NCBI GenBank assembly: GCA_014529385.2
Contig: CM043945.1
Span: 4,763,312 to 4,827,311, forward strand
Direction of reading: 5' to 3'
DNA length: 64,000 nt
Source: Adiantum capillus-veneris
Lineage: Eukaryota > Streptophyta > Polypodiopsida > Polypodiales > Pteridaceae
Shown here: positions 1-12,590 of the stretch, one piece after another
How positions within the stretch are numbered: position 1 is the stretch's first letter
How the letters are laid out: each line of letters starts with the position of its first letter
Translations under genes and position numbers: made by a program
The notes under the pieces: model-generated
What the model was told of the DNA's origin: nothing
The model's input: only the letters and a program-made list of their open reading frames with translations
Databases searched by the model: none

Positions 1-1
1 T

Positions 2-1069
2 TGGTATGAGAAAGCTGACACTCATTTGGTTAAACGAGGCTTTCGTAACAGTCCAACAGAAAGCACATTGTATGTAAAGCGTGAGGATGATGTATTTCTC
101 ATTGTGGTTCTTTATGTTGATGATTTGCTGATCACTGGACCAAATGAGAGACATATTGTTGAATTTAAGGCTGATTTGAATGCTACTTTCAAGATGAAAG
201 ATTTGGGGCTGTTGCATCATTACTTGGGTATACAGTTTAAGCAGTGTGATGGTGGTATTGCCTTGTGTCAGAAAAGTTACATAGAGACATTGCTATGTAA
301 GTTTGGACTTGTGGATTGCAAACCTATTGCCACTCCCATTGAAACAGGTTTGAAGTTGAGTCTACATGATGATGGCGATCCTGCTGATGTCACTCTTTAC
401 CAAACTGCTGTTGGCTGCCTCATTTATGTATACAACACGAGGCCAGATATTCAGTTTGCAGTCTCGCAGGTCAGCAGATTTATGCATAGCCCAGGGTCTA
501 AGCATTGGCAGGCTGTCAAGAGTATTTTCTGCTACCTTAGTGGCACTTTACATCTTGGCTTGTTTTATCCCAAGGGGGGATCATTGCCGCCAGACTTACA
601 TGCTTTTTCGAACTCAGATTGGGCTGGTTGTTTTGACACGCAAGTGTCCGCAAGTGGTTTTTGTTTCATGCTTGGCAGTTCATGTATATCATGGTTGAGC
701 AAGAAGCAACCTACTGTGGCCACTTCGAGTTGTGAGGCTGAGTACAGGGCAGTCTTCACAGCTACGGTTGAGTTTGTATGGCTCAAACGCCTTATGGCTG
801 ACTTGGGTGTTTGACAGGACACTGCCAACACTATCTACACTGACAGTCAGAGCGCATTGGCAGTTGCGAGGAACCCAGTTTTTCATGCTCGCACAAAGCA
901 CATTGAGGTGCATTACCACTATGTCAGGGAGAGGCTCTCAGCAGGAGAGATCAGCTTGACTTATGTGCCAACACAGGACAACCTTGCAGATCTTTTCACA
1001 AAGGCATTGTCTCGTGAGAAGCTTGAAGCTTTCCGCAAAGCTTTGGGCTTACTCCCCTTTGTGGACTGA
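2..1069 (+). pseudogene. Ty1/copia Pol fragment (reverse transcriptase end and RNase H)
   Basis: C-terminal part of a copia polyprotein, open to the left edge of the window. The reverse transcriptase catalytic motif YVDDLLITG is near residue 35, followed by the copia block MKDLGLLHHYLGIQF. The RNase H part has SSCEAEYRA and TDSQSALAVARNP, with HIEVHYHYVRE and the copia-type ending LADLFTKALS. An in-frame TGA at 812 separates the two RNase H halves, but the same frame continues after it; CGA there would restore an arginine. The frame ends just ahead of a polypurine tract and LTR, so this is the 3' end of an element whose 5' part lies outside the window. Identification is secure from motif order. 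Confidence 0.95.
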
Positions 1070-1134
1070 TCCTGTCCTCAGGGCATGGCACTTCCGTTTA
1101 CTCATGTGCCAGCTCTCGTTCACCGCATCACTTC

Positions 1135-1142
1135 AGGGGGGA
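1135..1142 (+). other. Polypurine tract of copia element
   Basis: AGGGGGGA lies immediately before the TGTTA start of the LTR and after the Pol stop codon. This is where second-strand synthesis is primed in LTR retrotransposons. Confidence 0.7.
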
Positions 1143-1144
1143 TT

Positions 1145-1372
1145 TGTTACCATATACATGTGGTAGTGATGTGTGTGAACACACTAGGACCGCCGGGGCA
1201 TTTTTTCCCCTCTTTAGGAGGTTTTTTCCCCCGTGCATTGTATATACGCCCATCACTCTAGGGCTATCTATCTTTCTATTGCACACTAAGTAACACATTC
1301 TCTATTGTGTGCCTTGAGCTTCCTTCGTCTTCTCCAAGCTGTGTGTGTTTCTCTGCAACCCTAATTCCAACA
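1145..1372 (+). repeat. Short 3' LTR of the copia element
   Basis: Begins TGTTACC and ends CCAACA, giving the TGTT...AACA inverted ends typical of copia LTRs. About 228 bp, with a TATATA at 1241. The partner LTR is outside the window, so the right boundary rests on the terminal motif only and no target duplication can be checked. Confidence 0.65.
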
Positions 1373-3073
1373 TGGATGTCATGCCTCTTTGCATGCACAA
1401 GCTGAAAAACAGAGTTTTGTTTGTATCTATGAACTTTGACAAATCTATGCACTATGTTAGAACTGTTTATGGCATCAGATTAGCAAAAATGTATGTATTA
1501 TATGGTTTTTTGTAGACCAAAGTGAACTAATTAGGTTGTTAGGTGAAGAAGGAAAGAAGGGATGGTTTTCTGCTTAGAAATGTAGACCTTGAAGTGCTGA
1601 AGGAGTAGGTCTAGATGGCTCATCAAACAGAGCTACGGAGCCCAAGTTATTGGAGTTTGAAGGTTTAGTGTGTTGGAGATTCTTACTCGACAGGGCAGCA
1701 AGGGACAAGTGTCCCAAGTGGATGTCAATGTATAGGCGCGTAATGCTCGATTTATGGAGCCTACCAATCTTTTCAGATTCCAGATCGAAGCTACGGATTG
1801 CAGTTTATGGCCAATTGAAGTTTTGTCGGGGGCTGGGTTAGTGCCCACGTGACTGCATGGGGAGGCATGCCGTCTGGCATTTTTGGGCCTCAACAGAGTT
1901 TGAGAAGGTGCTATGTAGTGCGTGGAGCCAACAAGAACTGACTGCTTGTCAAACAAATCCCAGAGCAAAAAGTTATAGCAGTGGGAAGGGTGGGTGCATT
2001 TTCTCGTGATTGGTTGTAGATGAAATCTAACATTTCTGTGGCCTCAGTTCGGGTCTTCGGGAATATTAAAGTGTGGCAAGGTCATGGAGGAGCAAATTTG
2101 ATCATGTGGGCTTACGGCCTAGCTCTGCAGATTGGGAGCCAAAATTCAGAGCCACCAATGGCAGGTCCTTGAAGTTGAAGGGCACCCAAGGGGGTTTTAT
2201 TCTCATCTTTTTTGTTTTTTTTTTAGAAAGCAGCTTGAGGGGTGGCCACCCAGGAGGGCGCCACATGGCAGCGATAAATCCCACATGGGGAGATAGTAGT
2301 GCATAAACAAAGGGTATTTAACCCAAAGAGGGTCTCCCATTTGGTATCACATAGGAGAGAGCTCCTGGAGAGCTCAGTGATGGAAACTCTGCTCTATCGA
2401 TGTGCTGGCCGTGCGTGCTGGGGAAGCCATGTGGTTTTGGTTGGCAGTTATTGGCGCTGGCGGCTGCTAGTGGTGCTGGATGAGCAATAGGTGGAGGTGA
2501 TGTGGTAGCTTAGCTAGGGAAATTTCACACGCTTGCTGGGGCCCCAAGTGTTTTTGAAGGTAGAGACCCCCCCCCGCCCCCCAAATAGCGAGGTCGTTAT
2601 TGCTTGCATAGGGGAGGGGATAGATCCCGCAGCAGCAGGCAAGTGCCCATCCATGGGGAGGGCGTGTGTCCGGCGACGTTCAAGGCCGTCCAAAGGGCTC
2701 TCAAGGATTCTTTACTCTTCTGAACATTTGTTCGTAATGATTGAGGGATAATCTTCTTTTCAGTTGCATTGAATGAACCTCGTCAACATGGAGGGAATGA
2801 GGCTAACATGGAGGGACGAAGGCGCAGCCGCCTATTCACTTTCCATTAAACCTGCACATTTGGCTAATGGCGCACTCCTCAAATGGCACAAATGTTACAT
2901 AGAAACGAGCCAAATATCACCTTCACATTGATTTGGACAATGAGTACCAACCATTGATTAAGCATAGTAAAGCAAACACACATATACCTCCCGCATCCAT
3001 AGACACGCTCAGAGCTTAGGGAGCTAAACACATAGATATCTGGACGAGAGGCTCTCTCTATCCTAAGAATCCA
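1373..3073. other. No recognisable gene
   Basis: Only short shadow reading frames with no recognisable motif. A C-rich run lies near 2570 and a T-run near 2210. I see no repeat shared with the rest of the window. Confidence 0.5.
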
Positions 3074-3426
3074 ATGACTAATGCGTCTCCACCGTTTGTC
3101 AATCCTACAAGCTTATTGACCTTTGCTGGTGACAAAGAAAAGGGCCTTCTGGGTTATTGTAAATCTCTTACAAGGGAAGCTAAAACTTATAAGGGCATTC
3201 TCCAAGCTCAACAATGTGAGATTGTTCGTCTTTCACATTTACATTCTACAGATTAGGTTACCATTTTGCAACACAAAACAGAGGTACAAGAACTGAAAGG
3301 AAAGGTATGAAGTTGTCAAATGAAGGACACCATCTTGGGTGGTCGTATCCGAAAGAAGAAATTGCGCAATCTTGAAACATTGCAGGTTGCATCTGGAGGT
3401 CTCAAGAAAAGAATCCAAGCATTAAG

Positions 3427-3562
3427 GTGATGCTTCTTGGTTGGCTAAATTGTCTTACTTAAGTAATTTTTTTTTTCTTGTTATGCATTGTTTTCATGTG
3501 CCTAAATAGTGTTTGTGAAGTAAATTTTCTGTTATTTACTTATGCATTGTCTTCATGTACAG
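3427..3562 (+). other. Putative intron 1 of the decayed gene
   Basis: AAG|GTGATG donor and a T-rich tail ending CATGTACAG before the next open segment. The codon phase across it does not match perfectly. Confidence 0.45.
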
Positions 3563-4225
3563 ATTCAATCTATCCTGACAAGGAAAACATTGACCCCAAG
3601 CCAATATAGGAAAGAGATTGAAGCCACTTATAAGTAAAATCCTGGCGCAGATATAGTACATGACAAGAAGTTTAAGGTCATACGAAGAAATGTAGTGGAT
3701 CGCTTTATTTCAGAGAACTCAGTGCCTGCAAAAGAGATACAAGGAACACTTGATTCACTTGGTGTAAGAAAAAGAGGATATTTGGCTATACAAAAATCTG
3801 TCTCATCCATCTTTGTTAAGAAGGGTATAAAATCCAAACTTTTACCATCAGCCTCAAGTGTTTGGAAAGAGAGGCTTCAGCTTAACGAGGCACAGGGAGA
3901 ATATCTTGGATAGCCCTTTCATATTAAAGCAACATACAGTGGCCATGGAGCAAACATGGCATATGATGAGTTCAATAATATTTTTATGGACCTGCAAATG
4001 TTACAGAAGAGAATGGTGGAGTTTTACAACATCACATTTGAAGAGTCACGAGGGATATTACATTTTGTGTTAAAACTGGATGAGTGTGAGCTTGTTAAAG
4101 AGAAAAATCTAGAGCGTGTTACTATTACTTTAATGAATAGAGCCCTCTCAAAGTGTCCCAATGATGATCCTTTGTATTTTAGTGTTCAATCAGAATCTAA
4201 CATATGGTGGCTTGGTGCGTTTGAG

Positions 4226-4293
4226 GTAAGCAAGATTCTCAGCTAAGCTCAAATGTTCACATCTACTTAAGTCTCATTTATTTTGTGTTGCAG
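4226..4293 (+). other. Putative intron of the decayed gene
   Basis: TTTGAG|GTAAGC donor and TTTTGTGTTGCAG|ATAAAG acceptor. The 68-bp gap joins two open segments in the same phase, a good spliceosomal intron by sequence. Confidence 0.7.
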
Positions 4294-5170
4294 ATAAAGA
4301 AAGAAGATCACGAGATTCTATATTGGGTGTTCCATCGAACTAATATTCCAAAGGTGATTGATCGACAGACTAACCAGGGAGAGCTACTACGTCTAGATGG
4401 AAGGGGAGACTTTCAAGTTTAGTGGCATCTTGCAGGTGACCTCAAAACATTAAAGTGCATGTATAATTGTGGAATGGGTGCAATGGAAAAGTCGCCGTGT
4501 TTGTTCTGCATGGAGCCTGCAAAGGTCATGGACCCAAAGTGGTGGAGAAAAGCTCCAACACGTCACATTGAGGACCCTCCTTTTCGACCGGTTTTGAAAA
4601 TACCACTTGTGAATGTCCACATCTGTACAATGCACGCCCTTTGTAGAATTGTGGAGAAATTGGTCTACTTATATATCGGGTTTGCTTGGAAAATTAAGAA
4701 CTCAGCAGAGCGACAAGTGGCCCTGCAGTGCTTAGAATTGGTACTGTCAGATATGGGGCTTCATGGTGGCAATGTGAAAATCTAGCGGGATGAAAAGAGA
4801 TCAACTGCTGAGAAGGATGTCCCATGCAAACCATCCATCAGTGGGGTGAAGGCAGGGAGGTTTTTATCTAAACCCCAAGGAATACGAGATCCGAAGCTAA
4901 CAAAACATGGAAAAATATATAACACATCTTATGTTAGCAAGGTAGAGTATAAGAGCTGGAAAAAGCTACATATTGCAGTCAAAGATTAAGAACCAACTAC
5001 TCGTAACGCGAAGGCTGAGGTTTGGCGATCAATAGACATCCTATTTTTGATGTGCGACAAAGATAGTCGACTGGTCACAAGGTGATATGAACAAGTTCAA
5101 GGAGAATCTCAACCTTCTCAAAAAATCATTCAAGACAGCATAAACAGACACCCAGATTACTCACTACATG

Positions 5171-5289
5171 GTATTATTGTGTATTTGATTCTCTTTTATG
5201 TGTAACTATGTGAGTGTAAAACATTCTAAGTAATCTGTTTTCATATCCAACACATCATTTTCAATCATTTACCATATTTTATACAAAAG
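5171..5289 (+). other. Possible last intron before the insertion
   Basis: Starts GTATTATTG and ends ACAAAAG with an AT-rich, stop-filled interior between coding-like segments. Weaker than the other intron calls. Confidence 0.35.
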
Positions 5290-5373
5290 TATGGGAACCC
5301 AGCAATATGGAATACCCAAGGGATGGAAAAGTCTCATTACATGGCGAGAAATGCTTATTTCAGGCACACACGA

Positions 5374-6595
5374 TGATGGAGCAAAAGATATCGTGCGCAC
5401 ACTCACACACCCAAACAACTCAACACAACACAAGGAATTTACTTGAATTCCTCACCTCACTAACTACCACTCAAAAGCTCCCTAAAAATTCTACCCACAA
5501 GCTCAATTCAAACTCCAAACGCCTCGACCTACAAGCCCTTGCCTGCCTATAGACACTACAAGGTGAGTCGAGCTGATCAACATTGGAAATCACGCTTGAT
5601 GGTGAACAAAATATACAAGAAAAACCATCAAAAACCCAAAAAATCCATCCACAAAAGTCCACTCTCAAACCATTGCAAAGCCTTCACCAAACTCCACTCT
5701 GTTGGACTCTTTGGAGTAGCGCCAACCATAATGGCACCGATACAAGGTCACATAGTTTTGCAGAAAGCCGCACCTTCTTCCCTCAATTCCTTGCACACAC
5801 ACATCCATGGAAACCTCAGAACTTCCATAGACTCTCCCAAGTGAAAAATTGAAGAGAGAAAGCTCTCATTCACTCCTCCACACACTCGAAAACAGGACGC
5901 GAACGTGATGGGACTGCACTAGACCACCTGTAGGAACCCTGCTTCCTTCCCCACACAGAGAGGTGAAAGTGCCAAAAATTGGCTTCCAAAATTCTCCTTT
6001 AGCCCAAGCACTTACGGCAGCGTCACTGTTGTGGCACTTTGATGCCTTTTCACACCTTTTTTTACCTTTTTTGGCCCAGTTTTGGCCAGTTTTGACCCCT
6101 GGCGGGCACTTTTTGCAGCAAAAATTCCAAACGGACTCCAAAATTCACCAAATTTTGCACGCTTGATCCTCGATACCCAAAGCACATTTCCACATCCCCA
6201 CATTCCATTTTTGACTACTTCTAGGGTGATGCATATATCACTGCAGATCAGGCGCCGCAAATAGACAGTTACCGCATGTGTCAAACTTCTCGAGTGGGAT
6301 GAGAGTACCCACACTTTTCACTTGCATTATTTACATTTTAGAAAGATCAAACACATTATCTAGAGCCAAAATAAGCCACCTAGAACCATATCCAAGGCCC
6401 CGATACCTTATCCAGGCATGTACGTATGCACGACTGTCGACACACAAGCACGCATATTTACAATGTGCACACGTTGCACCTTTTTTCGAACTTGAAACCA
6501 CTTTGCAAAGCTCCCAAATGCATGTATTTACATATTTTTGTACATATGACCATGCATATAAACGCTACTTTGTACACGCCAAAAGCGGTCTATCA
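5374..6595 (-). repeat. Element 1, 3' LTR
   Basis: Near-identical by eye to 49397-50620. Ends TGATGG...CTATCA on the plus strand. The purine-rich stretch AGAGGGTGGGCAATGA adjoins its inner side on the minus strand, marking it as the 3' LTR. Confidence 0.93.
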
Positions 6596-6609
6596 TCATT
6601 GCCCACCCT

Positions 6610-7808
6610 CTAGGTAGAGCATTTATGCTCAACCAAGAGACTATTTGCATCTGGAACCACATCCCTCACAAAATATTTCTTCAATCTATACCCATTTATT
6701 CTGGAGCATAAACGTTCACCATACAATTTTTCCAACTCATAAGTGCCATAATGAAATACATGCGTCACTCTGTAGGGACCCAACCATTTGTCCCTCAACT
6801 TCTTTTGAAAAGTAAAATCCAAGCGAGAATCATACTTCATCACCAGATCTCCCTCTTTGATCTCTTTCTCTGGCAGCCTCTTATTCATTTTCTCCATCCT
6901 TGTCTCTGCTTGTGCTGAAGATAATAATCACTGGCTTTTTCTCTATTCATTCGTAGCAACTCTAGAGAAAGAATTGTTTCTTGCAACTTGTCATTATGCT
7001 CACCTTGCATTTTGCACAACAACTTCAAGGCATCTAACTGCACTTGTATGGGCATAAGAGCTTCCTTTCCATAAACAATTTCATATTGTGTAAACTGTGT
7101 TGACACTCTATACGCAGTTCTATAAGCCCACAAACACTTTTCCAAGTCCAAGTCCCACTCTTTAGGATTCTCACTAGAATACTTTGATAGCATCTTCACA
7201 ATTTGACCATTGTAGTTCTCAACCAGCCCATTGCACTGTGGGTAGTAAGGAGAAGAGTGCCTATGTTGAATTTTCAATTTCTCCATGAGAGCAGCAAAAC
7301 AAGTTTTCCCCTAAACCGTGGTCCACGATCCGAAATAATAACCATAGGAGCTCGAAACCTGCAACAAACCTGTTCATATAAAAAAGAGGCCACTCTTCCT
7401 GCTGTTACATCTTTTATTGCTCTTGCCTCCACCCATTTTGTCAAATAGTCCACAGCCACAAGGATATACCTTTTACCATTGTTGGTCCTCGGCATTGGAC
7501 CTATAGCATCTACTCCCCATTTTGCAAATGCATCAAAAGACATTATAACTTTCTGAGGCTCAGCCAAAAGCTTCCGATTTGCAAACACTTGGCATTCATG
7601 GTGCCATGACTTGCACCAAAAAATAAGCATCTCTCATCATAGAGGGACAACAGTAACCTGCTCTCAAAACACGAAAGACCATCTGATCCTTGCCTTGATG
7701 GCTTGTTTCTTCATGGCAGTGCTCCAAAATCAAGCCTATCTCTTCTTTGTACGGCACGTTTCTCAAAATGCTATCTTTTCCATAAAGCATGAGATCCTCA
7801 CCTACCAA
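6610..7808 (-). pseudogene. Element 1 integrase (zinc region, core and C-terminal domain), frameshifted
   Basis: Reads from an HHCC-like segment (LEHCHEETSHQG) through the integrase core to the C-terminal domain. Core motifs with the catalytic triad are WGVDAIGPMPR (Asp), ISDRGPRF (Asp) and YYPQCNGLVENYNG (Glu). The last part has the SH3-like GPY/F block WLGPYRVTHV and ends INGYRLKKYF. The frame changes near 7610, 7280 and 6890, so no single protein is made. It would insert the cDNA into chromosomal DNA. Same family as the integrase of element 3 but clearly older. Confidence 0.88.
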
Positions 7809-8597
7809 TGTGTAGTTTCTTGCTTTTGCAACTATTCTCTGATGCCGAACTTTTGAAATGCCCTTTGGACATTGCCCTTTACTAAGAAATTATTCTACAT
7901 CTTGCAATGATTCCCTTCCTGCATACAAGGCTTCCTTGACCTTTAAAGGAGCTACCAAGGCATCCAACTTGTCCATAGCCAACTCATCAACTTCTTTATT
8001 CTGCTCATGAGGAACATGCTTAAACTATATCTTCTCAAACTCATGCAAAAGCTTCTTGATGCCATAGAACCACTTCTTCAAATTGTCTTTCTTAATATTC
8101 CACAAACCAAGCAACTGATTCATGACTAGCAATGCATCCCCTTTTGCAATGACCCTCTTCAGTCCAAACTCAACACACTTCTTCAACCCAAGGAAAAGCG
8201 TGAGATACTAGGCCTCATTGTTACTTTCAACTTCATCAAGATTGTAAGCTCTAGAAAAGATTACATCGCCTTTTGGGTTCTTAATGACTACCCCACCACT
8301 TGCCTTTTGAAGAACTTTCCTGTATGCACCATCAAACATCATTGTATACACATCTCTAATATCTACTTCCTCTTCATGATCATCCTTGTCAACCCTTGGG
8401 TAAGATGGAAGCTCGCCCCCCTTATGTACGACTATGTCTGCCAAGTGAGCTTTAACAGAATGATCCACTTTAAACTCAAACTCATACTCTTGAAGCTCCA
8501 AAGTCCACTTTAAGATGCGCTTTCTAGGCTTCAAATGTTGTACTACATCCGGCAAAAGATTTGATGTGGTGAGCACATAAAACTTTTGGGGCAACAA
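7809..8597 (-). pseudogene. Element 1 second (archaeal-type) RNase H, broken
   Basis: After the gypsy RNase H comes a second RNase H-like segment: MMFDGAYRK (first Asp), SNNEA followed by a TAG (normally EAEY, with the Glu), GDALLVMNQ (Asp) and the HEQNKEVDELA block (last Asp). The extra domain lies between gypsy RNase H and integrase, as in Tat/Ogre-type elements. The matching domain in element 3 is better preserved. Several stops and frame changes make it non-functional. Confidence 0.75.
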
Positions 8598-8604
8598 ATA
8601 GGTT

Positions 8605-9768
8605 TTAAACCTTCGACAAGAAAGTGTCCAAGGCGAATACCCATTGTTCCATTTCCGTGTAGGAGAAATCGCTTACATTCTTCATCTTGCTCTCAAAATA
8701 AACTAGCTTGAAGTTCCTTCCTTGCTTTTGTAAGAGAACTGACCCAAAAGATACTGACCCCACACTAATAGATACATAGAAAATCGACTGCAAGTCGGGA
8801 GGACTCACTGTTGGTAAAGCACACAATACCTCCTTGATGTCATCAAAAGCCTGTTGCATGTCCTCATTCCATTCAAACCCTTGAACTCTTTGACTCAATT
8901 TCTAGAGAGGATACACATACTGACATAGCATCCAGAAAAAACGTGACAAGTACCTGAGCTTATGCACAAATGATTCCAAATCCTTTGTGTTGCTGGGCGG
9001 ATCCATAAGCAACAAAGCCTTAACTTTCTCTGGGTCAGCTTCTATTCCATTTTGGGAAACCGCATGTCCTAGCAAATGGACTCTGGCATGAGCAAATTTA
9101 CACTTCTTTGGGTTGAGTTTCCCACCCTCTTATTGAAGCCTTTCAAAACTCAACCTCAGCTTCTCCAAATGTGTGACCCTTGTGCTATAACAACCAATGT
9201 CATCCATGAAAACACGAATGAACTTACCCAAGTGGGGACCAAACACTCTATTCATCCATCCTTAGAAGGTAGCATATGCATTAACCAGCCCAAAAGGCAT
9301 TCTTTTGTAGGCAAAACAACCCCAAGGAGTAATGAAGATCGTTTTCAATCGATCCTCAATCGCTATCAAGATCTGAAAGTAGCCAAAAAATCCATCCATG
9401 ATTGAGTAACGTTCATGACCTGCAACGTGATTGAGGATTTCATCTAGAAAGGGTAGTGGATAATGATTCCTTTTTGTGGCAGCATTCAAAGGTTTGAAAT
9501 CAACACATATCCTAAATCTTCTGTTCTTCTTAGGCACAATAACAACTGGAGAGACCCATTCAGACTCCTCCACTCAAAAGATGAAATCTGCTTCCAAAAG
9601 CTTCGTCACTTCTTCATGAAGTGCCTTCTCATGAATGACCCCCAACCTCCTAAGCTTTTGAACCTTTGGCTTGGCACCTTCTTTTAGATTGATTCTATGC
9701 TCGACTCCTTTAGCTCCTTGCAACTTTGTATATTCAGTGGTGAATAGATTTGGAAACTCTGTAAACAT
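8605..9768 (-). pseudogene. Element 1 reverse transcriptase and gypsy-type RNase H, broken
   Basis: Reverse transcriptase motifs in order: QKLRRLGVI, SEWVSPVVIVPKK, CVDFKPLNAAT, YPLPFLDEILN, TPWGCFAYKRMPFGL and FMDDIGCYS (catalytic Asp pair kept). The thumb region reads LLGHAVSQNGIEADPEKV, followed by RNase H with FYVSISVGSVSFGSVLLQKQ and YTEMEQWVFAL. In-frame stops follow ATF, ERLQ, YPL and LSKV. In each case CAA or CAG in place of TAA or TAG restores the frame. It would copy element RNA into DNA and remove the RNA strand. Confidence 0.92.
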
Positions 9769-9938
9769 GTCTTCATACTCCTTTTTTTCTTTTTCTGTCA
9801 GTCCTCTCCTAGCATTCTCCTTACATTCACTTTGGCAGGCTCTACAATTGCTTTTGGACTATCCTTCTCCTCCTTGACCTTCACATCATGCATTGATGCT
9901 TCCTTTTCAACACTTATCCCAAAAAGATCAGGACATAA

Positions 9939-10568
9939 TTACATCAAGCCTTCCTCTACACTTTCTTCTGATGATGTAGACGAAGCATCACTATCGTATG
10001 ATGTGGTTTCCGTCCAATCCGTATCTTGCATCTCCACTAGGGGCTGTGTACGGCTGTCGTGTGTCTTCATGTTGTAGACAATGGTCCTTCCTTTATCTTT
10101 GTTGGGGATGGTGATCAAGCCCGTGCCCCAATCCTGCTTAGCACCAAGGGTTATAAGCCATGGCCTCTCTAAAATGATCGGATAAGCATTCTCACCCGCT
10201 TGCATCACGTAGCAATCAACCAAGCACTCAATCCCCAAGAGTTTTATCTTCACATCTTCAGCTATTTCAAGACACCATGCCTTTTTGTGGTTGGCCATCC
10301 TCATACGGATCGAAGCATTCACTGACATCTTAACACCTATTTCCTTCATGATAGCCTCAGTCATGACACACACTTGGGCACCAGCATCCACATATGCTTG
10401 CACTTCCGTCTTCTTTCCCAGCATAGCTTCAACTATTGGCACCATATCCACTGGGTGACCAACCCTCAAAGATGACAGCATGATTTGACGCTTTTCCTTC
10501 TTGGAAGGAAGCCGCGTACTCACACACTTGGTCCACTTCCTCCTCAATTTAGCATTCAAAGCCACCAA
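9939..10568 (-). pseudogene. Element 1 aspartic protease region
   Basis: An open 209-residue segment with the retropepsin signature AYVDAGAQVCVMTEA near residue 60 and the flap-end motif PIILERPWL (usually ILGRPW) near residue 135, then an acidic Ser-rich linker to the reverse transcriptase. The active-site triad reads D-A-G where most gypsy proteases have DTG or DSG; element 3 has D-G-G at the same place. It would process the polyprotein as a dimer. Confidence 0.85.
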
Positions 10569-10937
10569 CTGACCAAAAGATATATTTGCCTTTTGATTTC
10601 GTATGTCGTCGACAATATCATAGTCTTCAATACCTTGGCCAAGGAGGTAGTCCTTTGGAGCAATTTTCCTTCTTCGCCGCCTCTTGATACTTTTTGGTTT
10701 TTCTTCTACCTTAGCCTTTCCTTTTCTTGCTCTTGTTTCCCTCTCTTATTCTGTCTCTTTCTCCCTATCATGCCTAGCTCTCTTATTGGCCAAAACATCC
10801 CCATCTTGATGCTCAAGGGTAATGATGTTGATAGCCCTACCTTCTCCATTTCCAGACAAAAGTTGTGGTGGTTGTTGTGGTGGCGGTGCTTCTAGTGACC
10901 GCTCTTGATGATTCTCTTCTATTCTTCCTTGACCATG
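10569..10937 (-). pseudogene. Element 1 gag-protease linker, interrupted at the element 2 insertion
   Basis: Low-complexity Pro/Gln and charged segment (APPPQQPPQLLSG) that continues the gag frame from 48413 once element 2 and one copy of the 5-bp target duplication are removed. It then runs into stops before the protease. The exact rejoining is the main evidence that the gag at 48-49 kb and the pol at 6-11 kb are one element. Confidence 0.75.
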
Positions 10938-11341
10938 TGTTATAGCATTAGCCGCACATGCGGTCCTGCGGTTCTGCGGAGGTCTGGACACTGCGGATCA
11001 ACAGTCATGCGGTATGCGGCGGCCGTGGCAGCAGTTCTTCACAGGATATCATGGGACAGGGGGAGTGTGTGCACCGTTCCCAATCTGCGCTGGAGTAGCG
11101 GTTGTATATGGAGGGGCATACCTGTCTTTTGATGTAACCCAACCAATCTCTATGATATTCATGGCATCTACTGTTGTAACTCTGTGTCTGGATCACACAT
11201 GAATGAAGCAAGCGGTGTTCAGTGCCTGTGTATTGTGTACTGTCTTCTATCGTCATTCTATATGTTGATGTTCATATAATGTAGGTGCGGGTAATCATTC
11301 CCGTAATGCCTATTGCTCATGTGCGGGCAATAGCCATTACA
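10938..11341 (+). repeat. Element 2, 5' LTR
   Basis: Matches 48006-48407 across its whole length with scattered substitutions. Starts TGTTATAGCATTAGCCGC and ends AGCCATTACA. Confidence 0.9.
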
Positions 11342-11442
11342 TCTGGCGACCACGATGCGTGATGGACAACCTGTGATGAATATGCATGCACACTAGGTCG
11401 CAGGGTCCGCATGACCCTGTGGTTCCAATTGTAGGAAGACGT
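11342..11442 (+). other. Element 2 leader with primer-binding-site candidate, cut by element 3
   Basis: TCTGGCGACCAC directly follows the LTR, where a tRNA primer site is expected. The leader ends with ACGT (11439-11442), which recurs after element 3 at 20728-20731. Confidence 0.6.
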
Positions 11443-12275
11443 TGATGGGGGCTTTTCACAAACCAAGCTCCCATACCCCTCTTCTCTCATCCCCACCCCA
11501 TGAAAACCCCCTCTTATGGAGGGAGTGATAAAAGGCATTGGAAAAAGTAAGAAAAAATAAAGTATGATTATGTAAATATATAAGAAAGGTAAAATAGGCC
11601 ACCTCATGCCTGCGGGGTAGCCCATCCCCACCTTGCCTCCTTTTTCTTCACTGATGCCCCGCTGGGTGTCCCTTTTCCTCTCCTCCACTCAAAAGGTCAA
11701 CCCCTCTCTCTTCCCTTTGTCCTTTCTCCTTTCTCTCTCCCCTCAAGCTACCCCACCTCTCACCAATAATGCATTATAACTCACCAATAATGCACCCTAA
11801 CTCACATGCAACTTACCCTATCTTCCAAAATAGTATACCCCACCCCCTCTTTCTCTCTCCTATCATATCCCATGACCCAAATACCCCCCTCTCTCTCTCT
11901 AAAGGGCGCCATGTCTCTTGTCTTGTAGCTAAATAACCTCCCCCACACTCACACACACTCAGTTTCACTGAAAAAGGTACCCACAGACCCATCCCCACCC
12001 GGTGGTTACCTGATTTTTCTTGTGTTCACACGCATCTGCACACAGATTCACCTCTGAGCACACTCCCCTCTCTCCCCTCTTGTAATTACTTTATTCTCCA
12101 TGTCACCTCTCACTTTTTTTTCATCAACCCATCTCTCTCTCTTAGTCTCTCTCATGAGACTGCTGTTCTGGCACATATACACACAGCCAAACAAGTGGGG
12201 CCCACAGTCACATGGTCTATGTAGATAATGATTTCTTCATTTCTAAATTCTAGAATTTCTCCCCCCCTCCTCCCC

Positions 12276-12283
12276 TATATAAA
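12276..12283 (+). promoter_or_regulatory. TATA box in element 3 5' LTR
   Basis: TATATAAA inside CCCCTATATAAAGAGGGG, preserved at the same place in the 3' LTR (19981-19988). Probable core promoter of the element. Confidence 0.7.
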
Positions 12284-12584
12284 GAGGGGTCACCATCACA
12301 CAAAAAACACACAACATCACCAAAGAACACACTATGCACTGTGTGTGCCTGGTGCACACACACACACCCACACCATCACCATCACCGCAATCACCATGCT
12401 TGTCTTGAGCATGACCTCTACACCCTTGGCTATGGAAGATTAAGGGCAACTAAATGAAGGATGATGGCCATAATCCTCGTGCGAGTCTTCGCCATCAACT
12501 CCCACCTATCCGCCATGTGCTCTACCACTCTCTCCCTTCTCATTCCCCTACCCTATGCTCCCCATTTCATCGCCTTATTCTCTA

Positions 12585-12590
12585 AATAAA
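12585..12590 (+). promoter_or_regulatory. AATAAA polyadenylation-type signal in element 3 LTR
   Basis: AATAAA about 300 bp after the TATA box; the copy at 20290-20295 in the 3' LTR would be the functional one for RNA 3' end formation. Confidence 0.5.

Larger units (their letters stand above)
3074..5373 (+). pseudogene. Decayed multi-exon gene, 5' part (interrupted by the gypsy nest)
   Basis: A long protein can be read across this stretch with a handful of nonsense codons, each TAG, TAA or TGA where CAG, CAA or CGA would restore the frame. The first exon (from ATG at 3074) is rich in Lys, Glu and Gln and looks coiled-coil. The second carries LKLDECEL and SNIWWLGAFE. The third carries WHLAGDLKTLKCMYNCG, then CLFC, then HICTMHALCRIVEKL. 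The order acidic strand, GD, CxxC, H resembles the RNase H-like fold of some DDE transposase-derived proteins, but I do not recognise the family and this is inference. GT...AG introns separate the exons. The frame from exon 1 to exon 2 is off by an indel or a misplaced splice site. The 3' part continues at 50621. Confidence 0.6.

Noticed and set aside
1650-2750. Several 60-110 residue ORFs
   Set aside because: No motif, no repeat support and random-looking composition.
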